Below the pieces are notes generated by a model. That model was not told the DNA's origin. It did not search any database and was given only the letters and a program-made list of their open reading frames with translations. Source: Dermacentor variabilis (lineage: Eukaryota > Arthropoda > Arachnida > Ixodida > Ixodidae). Taken from it: a stretch of 64,000 nucleotides of DNA. The translations under genes and the position numbers were made by a program. The stretch lies in contig NC_134572.1 in the NCBI RefSeq assembly GCF_050947875.1, forward strand, positions 131,966,605 to 132,030,604, given 5' to 3'. The stretch's first letter is position 1. Each line of letters begins with the position of its first letter. Positions 53,101 to 64,000 of the stretch are shown piece by piece.

Positions 53101-53429
53101 GATAGTTGCCATGCATCCCCCACCCTGTCGCCATTGAACCTATAATGAATTGCCTGACCGCTTAAGCCATAGTCGCTTGCCGCATGCCAAAAGGTCGGTG
53201 CGTAGCTACGCCGTATTGCCTCACGCAAACCCTTATGGTAGTGCGTTAAATGCTTTTGCATTGAAAAACGCAGTACTTAGGTACAAGGTCGTATTACCAT
53301 ATATATATATATAAGGTCGCGCGCGCATCTATGCCGTATATGTACGGCATCGTTAAATTTCCATTGTCGTACATGCGCAGAGTATTATATACGCGACGAG
53401 CACTATGAGGTATATATAAAGTGTTCCAC

Positions 53430-53796
53430 GAGGGTCGCTATATGCCAATGCGCCCTACCAGAGCGCCTGTGCACTCTGCTTTTGACGCCATGATACTTCG
53501 ACCAAAATTTCCATTGCCAAGCACTGGCGTGACGAAAGCGGCGACTTCAATATCACCGCAGCTGACTCGGGAGCATTCTCATTAGATTCTATGGCAATCG
53601 GGCAAGGCAGCCTGACGTCATGGATCGAAGTGCACCGGCTTTACGCTGTCTATAGGAGGTGTTGTATCTGCAAGCTCAATGTTGCATGCTAACGCTTATA
53701 ACGCGCGCAGAAGGCGTATAAAGCGTGACATGTCACGTTTTATACGCCATCTGTGCATGTTAGGCGTTAGCATGTAACACGCATATAGCGACCCTC
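53430..53796. mobile_element. Foldback DNA element with 16-bp terminal inverted repeats
   Basis: GAGGGTCGCTATATGC (53430-53445) is the exact complement of GCATATAGCGACCCTC (53781-53796). Within it, 53682-53780 forms an imperfect inner hairpin pairing GCATGCTAACGC...GGCGTATAAAGCGTGACA with TGTCACGTTTTATACGCC...GCGTTAGCATG. No coding capacity and no clear target duplication. It is probably a non-autonomous DNA transposon. Confidence 0.65.
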
Positions 53797-55900
53797 CTGC
53801 ACGGTTCGACAATTCGTCATGTACTCTGTCGAGGCACTGTCGCGCCATATTCATTTGATGTGTTCAAATCTCCTTAATTGGGTATGCGTGGTTGTGTTCA
53901 CGATTGAGCGTTTGAAATCGTTATGCGTCTCCTAATTAGCACTGCATCGCGTGATGCTGCGCCGATATTACAAAATGCCGTTCTTCTGGGCACTTCGACA
54001 TGCAGGCGAACGCGCGGCACGGGAAACGAGTCGCTATATTTTAGCTCCCATGCTTGCGCCACCACCTTGTCCTTCTTGAGCCTGCGTAGCGGAAGTATGG
54101 TTCAGCCGTGTCTGCAGTTGCTGTGCCGCGCAAGGGCGCACCGAACGAGGAAAACACGTGACTATCGGGAATTAGCACCGTCGCAGCAGCTCATATATTT
54201 CGCCACGCAGACAAACGGAATCACGCTCGCTGGCTTCGCCGCAGCGTCCCTGAATAGATGTGCGGTGCAGCCGACGCAACACAGCTACTGACTGTGGCTG
54301 TGTACAGAGCCGGGAGAAGCACCCCGCTGTGACTGCTGCTATATCTGAACATGCATTCATGCATGCACGACCAATGAGCGTGTCGTTGCGAGTTTACGAT
54401 GTGGCTCACGGGCCCTTTCTATATTTACCGGGTGCATGCGCTTGAATTTCGCAGTTCAAGGTTACGGTAGCGCGTCCCGTCACGTGTTTGGCCAGTTTCC
54501 TCTCGGTGCAGCAGATTCGCGGACTATAGGAAGAACAACATCCGGACGGCGCTGTAAAACAGCGGCTTGCTGCAGCAACGCCGGGAGTTTTCTGCGCTTC
54601 ATTTACATGGCGGGTGAACAACACTTTCCCAATGCACAATCCGGCGGCGTTATATGCTGCTTCCGGCGAGCATGTTTACCGGCTACGCCACGCATAATGA
54701 GCAATTGCAGCGCCACCAGCGGCAGCAAGCGACCCAAGCACGCAAGCCACTCACCATTGTTGCGTAACAGACCATCATCATGCTCTGCAGGTGCAAGGAC
54801 ATTACCCACATCCACCCTCGCTTTCGTGATGACTGCATTACGATAATAACTGTTAAGGAAGCTTTTTTTTTTCATATTTAGTGGCGTTCGTTATGTGCTT
54901 CAATTTCAAGTCTATCATTTACACATCTATCGGCAGATATTAATAGGAAATATAATTCTGTTTGTCGCCACTGTCCCCGTCGTCATCGGTATCATCGTCA
55001 TGGATGATAACAATGCCATCTATGTTATTGGCAACGTACGCCCTCCATGTCGTTATCTTCCATGTACGGTGGGCCAGGTCATCACTCTTTTGTGTAGCAC
55101 TCAACTAATAAGGGCTATCGATCGTGCCTATGTACCTGCGCAATTTCTTCTAAATGAGTGTTTCCTTTCTTTGTGAAAACTTGTTCCTTCCGTTCTTAAA
55201 CAATATGAAATTTTCAGAAGGGAGTGGACCCTCGCAGGTCAAGCACTGTGGTGTTCGCCAGACCACGATGTACACAGACGGATAATTTTGGGGGCCAGGT
55301 AATCATCTACATTTGAGATGTTTGTTGTACGCATCAGGATGAAAAAAATCAACAGCAAGTAGATGTTCCCTGCTGAGAAGTACAGAGCGACTACAACCTT
55401 CTGATCGAGGATTAAAGGCGACTTATATTGATTCCAATGTATACTATAGCGATGCTAAGATGCTCCGCGCTTTCGCGGTATGTTCGCATATAAATGGATC
55501 GCGCAAAGATTGGCTGCGCTGGAGCTGTCAAAAATTGTTAATGTTTCAGCGATGCGTCTATGTGGCAGCTGCGGCAGACTTCATGATAACAGCGGCATCC
55601 CTAGAAAGTAATTAGGGACAAATAAAAGAAAAAGAAAAACTAAGGTCGGTTACCTTTTTGTGACACTCAATACGTGCAACTTTCTGTGTCAAAATCTCTC
55701 TCTCTCTCTCTCTCTCTGCCTCGCTTTCTCTTTGATTGGGAAATATCTGACCAAGAAGGAAAGCTGCTTAACGTACACGGACAACTCCGCAAATAAATTT
55801 TGCCGGCATTCACGTCGTCGCCCTCCTTGACCCGCCGAGAGCTTTCGTTGACTACCTTCTTTTTTTTCTTTTTTTTTTTTGTAGAATGGACAGAATGTGA
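53797..55900. other. Non-coding labial intron
   Basis: No supportable gene. Short frames without domains (for example 54436-54846). Poly-T runs lie near 54863 and 55857-55881, and a (CT)n tract at 55694-55717. Confidence 0.5.
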
Positions 55901-56560
55901 ACGACAGGCACAGCCTGTGGTTAAACTACCCAAGATGCAGTTTCCTGCCTCCGCGCATGCGCGCCCTCTGAACAGGGGAGGGTCCCGAGCTCGACTGGCG
56001 GGCACGTGTAACAACGCCCTCACTGGCGGCGGCGGCGGCGAGCACACAGACGCAGGCAAGCCACATGTGCCCCGGCATACGGCGCAGCCATTGGCTGGCC
56101 GGGCGGGCGCGTGAGCGTAGCTTATGGGATGCTCGCGGGAAGCCAAGCCGCGTCGCGGGAGAGCCCCCCCGGACGTGGCCGTGGGGACACGCGGCGCCAT
56201 GACTAATGGTCTGCGCCTCTTCTCGATAAGCTTCCTCCGTGCGGCCGGACTTGGACGCGCAAGGCCGGCCGCGACGACGCCGACGCCGCCGCGAAATGCC
56301 GCGCGAAAGATGGATTTCCCCGACGAATGCGCGGACCCCCCAGCCACTGGATTGTGGATCACGCCGACGGAATGAAGGATCTGGGGTCGCATCGCGCAGG
56401 TCGCCGAGCTTCGCCCATGCAGCCGATACGCACACGCGCGCGCGCACGGCTGGGTGCTGGGAGTATGGATGCGAAGAAGCGATCTGAAGAGGAAGCGCGA
56501 TCGCGAAGGCGCCGCCGTTGGGCATCTCGGATATTATAAGAAGCGAAAGACGCGTATGCA
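55901..56560. promoter_or_regulatory. CpG-rich island within the presumed labial intron
   Basis: Strongly CG-rich, with GGCGGCGGCGGCGG-type runs near 56025 and GACGCCGACGCCGCCGCG near 56277. A CCAAT box next to GC boxes is readable on the minus strand near 56115-56085. Long open frames on both strands are a by-product of the composition. It may be a promoter, an untranslated exon or an enhancer. Confidence 0.4.
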
Positions 56561-58669
56561 CACGTTGGAGAGAGCCAGGCCCAAACTGGCCAGTCTGGTT
56601 TGCCTTTGGTGGCTGATGTTGCTGCTGCGACTGGTAAAGAAACTTTGAAGTGCTATCGCGGGCATCGGCACTGTAACAGTCACAGGTGCGAGGTGCATAC
56701 ATAATAACCTTACGACCATAATGGACATGTGCGGGCACATCAGTTGGTTTGTCGTCTTTACGTGTAAGTTATGCGGCGCGCAGGTACGAAGGACGAGATG
56801 CACTTAAGGACAATTGCTTGTCCCGTTTGTTTCCGTGTTTCCGTGAACAATGCATAACATACAAGTAAACAAGTCTGAGGTTCGTGTTAGCCTGCACTAG
56901 CACCAGTGATGAAGTTTCACCGCAGTTTCTCAAAGGTTCCTTCTTCAAAGAGTTTTGCAATGCGACTGACCGACTGACACGCCATGGTTCACAGCAGAGC
57001 CAGTGTTTCATGAAGTTTGCCGAAACGTTTACAGGCGCATTCAAGGACATGCATATATTGCATGCAGCTGATATATTTAGCTCTGAATTTGACATGCGAC
57101 TTTGCCATCGCTAGGAAGTTGCGCCTTATGCCCCCTTCATCTACAAGCTGAAGAATTGCGGGTTTTCTGTAGGAACGCTTCGTATATACAGTATAGTATA
57201 TAGCGCACTCAGTGAAAGTGTTAACGGTTTGGTGCGAACACGTGAACCATCTGCATACAGTGCCCAAAACATCTAAACTTCACGGATGAGATCTATAAGC
57301 GGCTCCCTCTGTCAACAAACTGGGCCCATATATAGCCGCTTCCATTGGAGGTCAGCATAACTACAGTACCATCCGGGTCATTCAGTACTTCTTAAGAAAG
57401 GGGGGTATTGAAGAACATTGGTAACACTCTCAAACTATAAAAAAAGAACGCCATTGAAACAGTCTGCTGGTCAAGCTACTGCCAGAGAACGCGGCGTTCG
57501 AGTTTAATGGTATTCAGGAATGAGCAAGTTGGTTAGCTGCATATGTCTTGAATCAAAGCGAGAAGGATACACACACACTATGTCATGTTGCTAAATTCTT
57601 TCTTCCCATGGAATTGAGGAGTAAAAGTTTCAAAAAGCAATTTTCTTCTCCCATGAGCGGGTATAGATGGCTGGTTCTGAGGCCTGCCAGAGGCCGGACG
57701 GTGTCGCACATTATAATGTATGGAACTCTGACAAGAAATCAATTATAAAAGTTTCGGTTTTCGAAAACAATCTTGAAGTTCTCTCGAGCGACGAGATTTA
57801 TGCTTATCATCACGGTGACCTCTCGGTCGAAGTCGTCAGACGTTCGCTATCGAATTGCAATTCGATAAGTTAGTGCTCGTGTATCGCCACGTTATGATTT
57901 ACAAGTTGTGCCAGTTCATTTTCTCGCACAGCGGTTTTAAAGGTGTTGTCATCCCTGTACCGACACATGGCGGAATAAGGATACAAAAATCACCTGTTGC
58001 AGCATCTAAGTCACCGGTGCACATGGCGATCGGCTGAGTTATAGCAGACCTCGGTGTGAGTTCGAACATCTGCAGCACTTAAAGCTCTAATCGTGCTTTG
58101 TTCTATGCTTTCCTCGGCTCTAATGGCCGCTGGCCCACCATAAACGTACCACCGGCATTTCACACCATAAATTAATTTGCAGCAATCCGGGCCGGTACAG
58201 TGCGAAGCAACTTTATTAGGAATGCCTGCTGAAGGTTAGCCTTCCCCTGTAAGGAAAGGCCGGTACAGTGCGAAAATTCCTTATGACCCTTTCCCTATTC
58301 CTTCCCTGTTATCCAGCGCTCTTTGCCGGCCGACCCTGGAGTATGACGAACCGTGAGAAGGAACAGAGCCGGAATGACATCGTTGCCACAATTAAGAACT
58401 TATATGCTGCTCGAAGCTCTCTATATATGTGCATGGGCGCAGCAAAGCTCGTTATAATCAGCGGCTTGGAGCATACCATCATCGGTGTGGAGAGAGGCAA
58501 AAAGAGAGAAGGCAGGGATGTTAAGCAGAAAAGTGATTGCTTGGCTACCCTATGCCATGAGAACGGAAAAGAGGGAACCAACTATAATATAGAGAGGGTG
58601 AAATCAATGAGGAAGGGGTAAACGCCCAGAGGCTTCCCTAAACCTGAACGCCCTTCAAGTTGCGTATAG
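56561..58669. other. Non-coding labial intron
   Basis: No supported gene. A weak exon-like segment lies on the minus strand at 56565-56630, discussed under findings. At 58190-58206 and 58258-58274 the 17-mer GGCCGGTACAGTGCGAA is directly repeated. At 58492-58600 there is a short reverse LINE tail remnant (GGCAGGGATGTTAAGCAG, TTGGCTACCCTATGCC). Confidence 0.5.
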
Positions 58670-59680
58670 CATCCAGAGACGCCGCGACCGCACGCGAGCA
58701 CCAACCACGTGCACGTCACGACCATCCGCGGAAATAACGAGCCTATGGCGGTTGCGGCTGCAAGGACGGCCACTGCGCAGACAAGCCAAATCAAGCGAGC
58801 CCCCACTTATCGCCCGCTGGAGCCACAAGAGCCGCTGAGGCCGCGGGAGAAGAAAGGAGGGAAGTGGAGTGGGAGGGTGGCATCCAGCGGGCTCAATCCT
58901 TTCCGCCGCAGACGTGCCAGGAATTATGGGCGCCCATTAGGAGCGGCATCTGCTGCGGGTTCCAGCCCCTCGCCTCACCGCAACACTTTTAGCGCAAGCA
59001 CGCCGCCAGCTACTGTATCCTAAAACGGTGCATCGCTAGCGTGAACCGCAGCCGACGTCAGCCAATGTAGGATTGAATTCTCGGGCTAAGCGGAAGCACG
59101 GAGGAGTGGCTGTCTCGATTGGCCGGAGCTGCGGACATCGTACAGTTCGGCGTCCTGATTCGTCGGTCGACCACCAGCTACCTTCGAGTGCGATCAGCTT
59201 TCCGTGTTCGACAGCTGCAGCTCGTCTTGCTTTGAGCGCTGCTCTCGCCTGTACAACAGTGCACGGTATTAGTGAGACAAGGGGCAACAGCGGGCTGGCG
59301 GTGCCGGGATGAAGAAACGACGCGTGCCAGCGAGCTTGTACCCAGTGCCAGCGGGAGGTTCTTTATGGCCTCTTAGAGATGCTGCTCCCTAGGCTGGTAC
59401 ACTGCCTCTACCTTGCGCACTAATTCTGTCGTGAGAGGGGCTCGGGACTCGAGCGTGTAGGAGAAGAACCCGAGACCGTTTTCCAGCTCGCCTCCCCCCT
59501 CAACCGCGCCCGGTGCCTCCCCCTTTTCTTTAGAGGCACGAAGCGTTTGGCACGCTCGATTAATCAAGACGACGGGGACGACGGCTGCGCGTGAAACACC
59601 CCGCGACGGGGGTCGCCCCGGAATTAATCAAGCCGGCGCGACTCCGAGTCGCTCTCCGGGGCGAAGGTACTAACGGCGAG
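58670..59680. promoter_or_regulatory. Second CpG-rich island
   Basis: CG-rich with overlapping short frames on both strands. Contains CCGCTGGAGCCACAAGAGCC, GGGGTCGCCCCGG and similar. No domain found. A candidate promoter or untranslated exon. Confidence 0.35.
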
Positions 59681-60789
59681 GCAGATGGCCTGTTGCTCAG
59701 TAGTTAAGTGCAATGATTTCATTCCCGTGCGAAGCTGTCCAATAAAGATGGCGCTCGTGAACAGCCAGGTGCTTGGTCGGCGTCATAAGTTTGCGAAACC
59801 GCGGGATTTGAGAAAACAGTTTCACTTCCTTACTTAAGGTATATATTGTCTGTTATTACATACTTATTAATATCATTAAACGTTTAACTGATCTGTTGCT
59901 ATCATGATTTATTGTCTTTTTTCGTTTGTTCTTTTGTTTTTTGCTGCCAGAACACAGACGAAAAAGTAGCAGTGGTGCTCTCTACCTGGATCTCTTTACA
60001 GCTACTCATTTATAGAACAAAACATAATAGAATTTGTATATTTCCGTAGATTGGGCCCCAAGCAGCCTCGCGTTCGTATTTTGAGCCTGCACTATAAATA
60101 TCTATGACGTGACACCGCGTGGTGACCTGTACCACGCAGAAGGATAAACACACGTCGTAGCTGAAGCGGGTTTACACGAGCAGTAACTTCTACGCCACGT
60201 CTGCCACAGATGAGGGTGACCTCAGGCCGTTAAACAGCGTAATTGTTGTCGGTTTGCCCATGCAATGCAACGTTATGCTGGTGGCAACCTTCGTGTTTGT
60301 GTTGTCGAAAGGTGAAGGAGATTCCTAGTAATTGAAACTGGCGGTAGATTGGCACATACCATCAAGGGTAACTGGCCGACAAGTGAGGCCGACACATTTA
60401 AAATAAATAAGAAGAAAAACGAAGCCTTTATAAAATTTGTCACATTGCCTTGCACGGGTACGCGAGAGCACATCTTTCCTCCGCGGCAAAGAGCCAGGAA
60501 TGAAATGGGCAAATTTATAGCATTTCACTAACCGCTTCACGTAGATTCCAACATGTGCGTCGGTTCCGCGTGATTTTGTCTTCGTTTATGTTTTACGAAA
60601 GTTGTATTCAACGCTTGTGTGCACTGTTTAATATTCATTATGCAGCTACGCTTACGTAGCGCCGGCCGCGCAATCATTATTGTTTCTTCTTTCTGTTTTT
60701 TTCTATGCCCACTATAATTTCTGAAGATTCGGTGCTGTGACTGCATGAGGCATATACATACTTTGTATACCGGCGGGATAGGAAAGCGC
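59681..60789. other. Non-coding labial intron
   Basis: Nothing recognisable apart from AT-rich sequence and short frames. Confidence 0.5.
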
Positions 60790-61820
60790 TCCAAGGAAGG
60801 AAGGAAGGAAAAAGTGGGGAAGGAAAGGCAGGGAGGTTAACCAGTTTAGCTTAACCAGTTTGCTACCCTACACCTGGAAGAGAGACGGGGGCGATGAAAG
60901 ATGGGGAAGGGGAAGAGAGAGAGCACATAGCACAGCACACACACAACGTCCGTTAGAGTCTATCAATCTGGCATGGTACGTGATATCACTGTCCCAGCCG
61001 CTTGTCCAATCCCGTCTCTTTCAAAAACCGAAGTAGTCCCTTCGTCACCTTCACCTGCGATGTCTTCTGTCGGCGGCATGTGAAAATCGTGTCGAGGGAC
61101 AATGGTCTAGTGTCAAGGTGTGCTAGAACGGATGCCAGTGACTGTCGCTGAACATTATATATTCAGGACAGTCGCACAGAATGTGTTCCAGCGTCTCCTC
61201 GCAAAGACATATATAGAGAGCGTGATCTCCTGTGCAAGCACTCGAAGTTTGCTAGCTGCGTCGGATCGTGAAAGCGATATGGCCTCTTCTTGTGCGTCTT
61301 GAAGAGCTGCCCGAGCGGCATTATCGGCGTTTTCGTTTCCACTGACGCCGCAGTGACTTGGCAGCCACTGAAACGTCACGTGGTGTCCTTTCTCCTGTGA
61401 TGTATGGAGTAGGCATCTAATTTCGAATACGAGCTGTTCGAATGGCGCGCGACGCAGAGCTGATAGTACAGATTGTAGGGCTGCATTTGAGTCGCTGAAG
61501 ATTGACCATTGTCGAGGTGGCTCCCGATTGACGAAACAAAGTGCAGCGCGAAGAGCAGCTAGTTCTGCAGATGTTGATGTTGTAGGGTGGTCAGTCCTAA
61601 AGCTGATGGTAATAGCTTTTACTGGGGACAACCACAGCACCGGACGAACACTGGATGTTTGTGGAACCATCAGTATAAATGTGCTCACTGTCCGCGTACC
61701 TCTCGTGCAGGAGAAGCAGAGACAGTTGTTTCAGCACAGGCGACGACAGTTCAGACTTTTTCCCTATTCCTGGTACACTGAGATGGAAAAGTGCTCCAAA
61801 GTCATTGTTTTAGTCTAGAC
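60790..61820 (-). pseudogene. LINE 3' fragment with RNase H domain, frameshifted
   Basis: A minus-strand remnant of a non-LTR retrotransposon that carries RNase H after its RT (I/R1-like group). From 61800 one frame reads DFGALFHLSVPGIGKKSELS, then LHERYADSEHIYTDGSTNI (first catalytic Asp in DGS) and stops near 61605. A second frame, open from 61688 to 61155, carries the rest: TSAELAALRAAL (Glu), FSDSNAALQSV (Asp), and HVTFQWLPSHCGVSGNENAD (His and Asp). The RNase H is thus split by a frameshift around 61620-61600 and cannot be made as one protein. The stop at 61155 is followed by a 3' tail (61154-60795) shared with 33387-33812, ending in GGAAGGAAGGAA. Confidence 0.85.
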
Positions 61821-62089
61821 GGAACATGTTACGTTATAAGTGCGTCTTGTGGAACACTGAACAGCTGCCGGCTAGGAATAACTATCGAATGCTGAAGAAA
61901 GTCGGCAAATAATGCTTCAGATGACGCTGGTTGCGACTGTAAAGCTAAATTTTTCGACCGCGAAAGACACGTACAAATTTATAAACCACGGATCGGAGCT
62001 ATTTTATCGTAATGGGACTTTTGCACGCGCTTTCGCGCACGATGAATTTCATCGGTTAAATAAAAAAAAAAATCGCCCCGTTGAACGAC
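61821..62089. other. Non-coding
   Basis: Nothing recognisable. A poly-A run lies near 62062. Confidence 0.5.
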
Positions 62090-62282
62090 CACACTGTAAA
62101 ATAATTTACGCCCTTAAAAGTGAAAAAGGGTGTTAATGTGTATAACTCACACCCTTATGGCGTCAGTTATATAAATCACACCCGAAGGGTGTCAGTTATA
62201 TAACTGACACCATAAGGGTGTGAGTTATATACACATTTACGCCCTTTCTCACTTTCAAGGGCGCAAATTATTTTACAGTGTG
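62090..62282. mobile_element. 193-bp foldback element (MITE-like)
   Basis: Inverted repeat along nearly its whole length. The ends CACACTGTAAAATAATTT and AAATTATTTTACAGTGTG are exact complements, followed inward by (A/G)CGCCCTT, AAAGTGA(A/G)AAAGGG, GTGTATA and ACTCACACCCTTATGG, each matched on the other arm. Inside, GTCAGTTATATAA blocks recur in both orientations around a GGGTGT/ACACCC centre. No coding capacity and no clear target duplication. Confidence 0.85.
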
Positions 62283-64000
62283 CACACGGATCAAAATTGT
62301 CACTAAGCGGTGTACCTGGAAAACATTTCTTTCTTTGTTTATTCAGCATCGCAACTAATATATGTCCTGAACTTCCCAATTGGCAAGCGTAACTGCCCAA
62401 GTCCAAATGTAATCTAAACTAAATCCGCGGCTTCTGTATTCACCGTCGTATAACATGCCAGGTCAAGAGCGCCTCTCGGGCGCAATCTTCAGCACATCCA
62501 GGAGCGATATCGGGCTCGGCGACCGGCCTCACGTGACGTTGTCATACATGCTAGAGCAGTATAGCCACGTGAGCATGTTGATAGAGGAGGGAGGAAGTGC
62601 ATGCGATATAAAAGTGAAAAGGTGCGACAGCAGTTTTCACTTTTCACTCTCTGGTAATGTGCAGCAACATGCAGCAACACGGTCTTGCAGCAAACTTAAC
62701 GTCACAGTTGGGGAATCTTTGCGAGATGCTTTATTGCTTCAGTACGTTCACTCTGCCTCATGTGATCGTATGCCTTAATCGGTAAATAAATTATCGTTCG
62801 TGGGGTAGCAGGTGATACAACAGCCGCCAACAATTTCAACAGGTATGATTGACCGAATTAATCCACGCAGTCAAATCAGTCACTTTCAATTTAAGTCACC
62901 ATGAGACATATAGCGGTTCAAGAAACAAGATTTGTTTTTCTTTTAGTTTTCTCTTCTTTTATGTTCTTCTTTTTTTTTTTTTTTTGAAGTACTCACACGT
63001 CGGTCATTTGCAGTACGTTGACTGGGGACGAATCAGTCGGCACGAAAGCATTGCAATTTTTAAACATATTCAATGGGTGATGTTATTGGACTTACACTGA
63101 ACCTTCCTCGGCCATGCTTCGATCCTCTAACTTGCAAATGTCGTATCCATCTTCCGGGCTAGCTTAGGCTTAAAAATGGTTATTTTATGGCATTTCTCTA
63201 TGGCATAGCGAAAAAATCACCTTAAGCTTCAATTTCCTTGCCGTAACAATCCTTATCGCGTTAATGTTGTGAAGGCTGCAGCGGTATACAATGCGATGAT
63301 CAGTCACTGTGACATACAGACGGAGTTTTCGTTTCTTTAATATATATCAATTTCTCCCTCACAGCAAGCGTTTTATGCACACACGCGGGTCAATCCTATA
63401 CGTTATTACAAGAGCTGCCTTGGATCACTTGCTTCTTTTTCTATGAACTTTCCATTCATTACAAGAGCACTGTATAACGTAATAAAAGAGACAAGAAAAA
63501 GCACTTATTGCATCTGCCGGTAACGGCAGCGAGGTTGATTGTTAGGTGTCTCCAATTTAAATACATATATACACAAAAGCTCTAAGAGTATACAATCGAC
63601 GAACAAATGCATCGATAGTTCACAGGTATACTTCATTTCGTATATGAAAGACATGAAAAGCAGCTGGCTGTCACAGTTCCAAGTTTTCATTTTTTCCTCT
63701 CTCTCTCCCCCTCTCTCTCTCTGAAACACCGGGGGCAATATTTATATTAGACTACAGACTGTGGAGTCCCGTGGAGCACGCGTACAAGTAAGCCCCTAAT
63801 TTGCATCGAATCCAGCCGCATATTAATAAAACTTGTGCGACGCATGCATTGAATCCGGAGGCCTTGTTTATTATTATCGCCATCGTGTCTGTCTTTGCAT
63901 CATTAATAGATCGTTTTAGCTATCACTGAACCTGAAAGAAAGAAGAAAACGCGATAACACTGTACGCCGCTGAAAGCTATATCGTATAAGCCGCAGACGA
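62283..64000. other. Non-coding to window end
   Basis: No supportable gene. A poly-T run lies at 62970-62987 and a CT-rich tract at 63698-63722. The labial first exon was not found here. Confidence 0.5.

Noticed and set aside
55667..56738. Long minus-strand frames of 241 and 270 codons over the CpG island, considered as the labial first exon
   Set aside because: No YPWM or other Hox motif, low-complexity Arg/Pro/Ala composition, frames open on both strands, and a GTG start for the 270-codon frame.

Overview
The window reads as animal nuclear DNA, most likely from a hard tick (Ixodida). It has no operons or bacterial gene spacing. It is mostly non-coding and rich in microsatellites, and it carries a Hox gene exon with an arthropod-type labial homeodomain. 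Its repeats resemble tick families: tRNA-derived SINEs like the ixodid Ruka family, decayed RTE-type LINEs, and LINE 3' ends with an RNase H domain. The tick assignment is inference from these repeats and was not confirmed by any search.

Layout. 1-6.5 kb: non-coding, GC-rich patches, a (CT)n(GT)n tract. 6.5-13.3 kb: a complete minus-strand Ty3-type LTR retrotransposon (element 1: 759-bp LTRs, 4-bp target duplication CTTG, one 1488-codon gag-pol frame). 13.3-21.0 kb: non-coding, with a 131-bp foldback and two SINEs, one with a perfect 15-bp target duplication. 21.1-27.9 kb: a second complete element of the same family (element 2: 781-bp LTRs that look identical to each other, 4-bp duplication GCTG, 1473-codon gag-pol). 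28.2-29.35 kb: RTE-type LINE relic. 29-43 kb: mostly non-coding with microsatellites and repeat fragments. 43159-43511 (minus): last coding exon of labial (Hox1). From 43.5 kb to the window end is the presumed upstream labial intron, holding two LINE 3' ends, SINEs, an RTE relic, two foldback or TIR elements, an RNase H-bearing LINE fragment and two CpG-rich islands. The labial first exon was not found, so that intron is probably longer than 20 kb.

The most interesting system is the pair of LTR retrotransposons. Their polyprotein runs gag - protease - integrase - reverse transcriptase - RNase H. Integrase therefore precedes RT, as in Ty1/copia, while the RT and RNase H are Ty3/gypsy-like. This is the arrangement of the Gmr1-like clade. 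The gag has a SCAN/capsid-like region. The primer-binding region resembles the 3' end of tRNA-Leu and is tandemly duplicated, with about 2 copies in element 1 and 3 in element 2. Reading frames and catalytic residues are intact in both, so the family was recently active and may still be.

Apart from labial I could not support any host protein-coding gene. Open frames elsewhere are short, start at GTG, or are translations of simple repeats.
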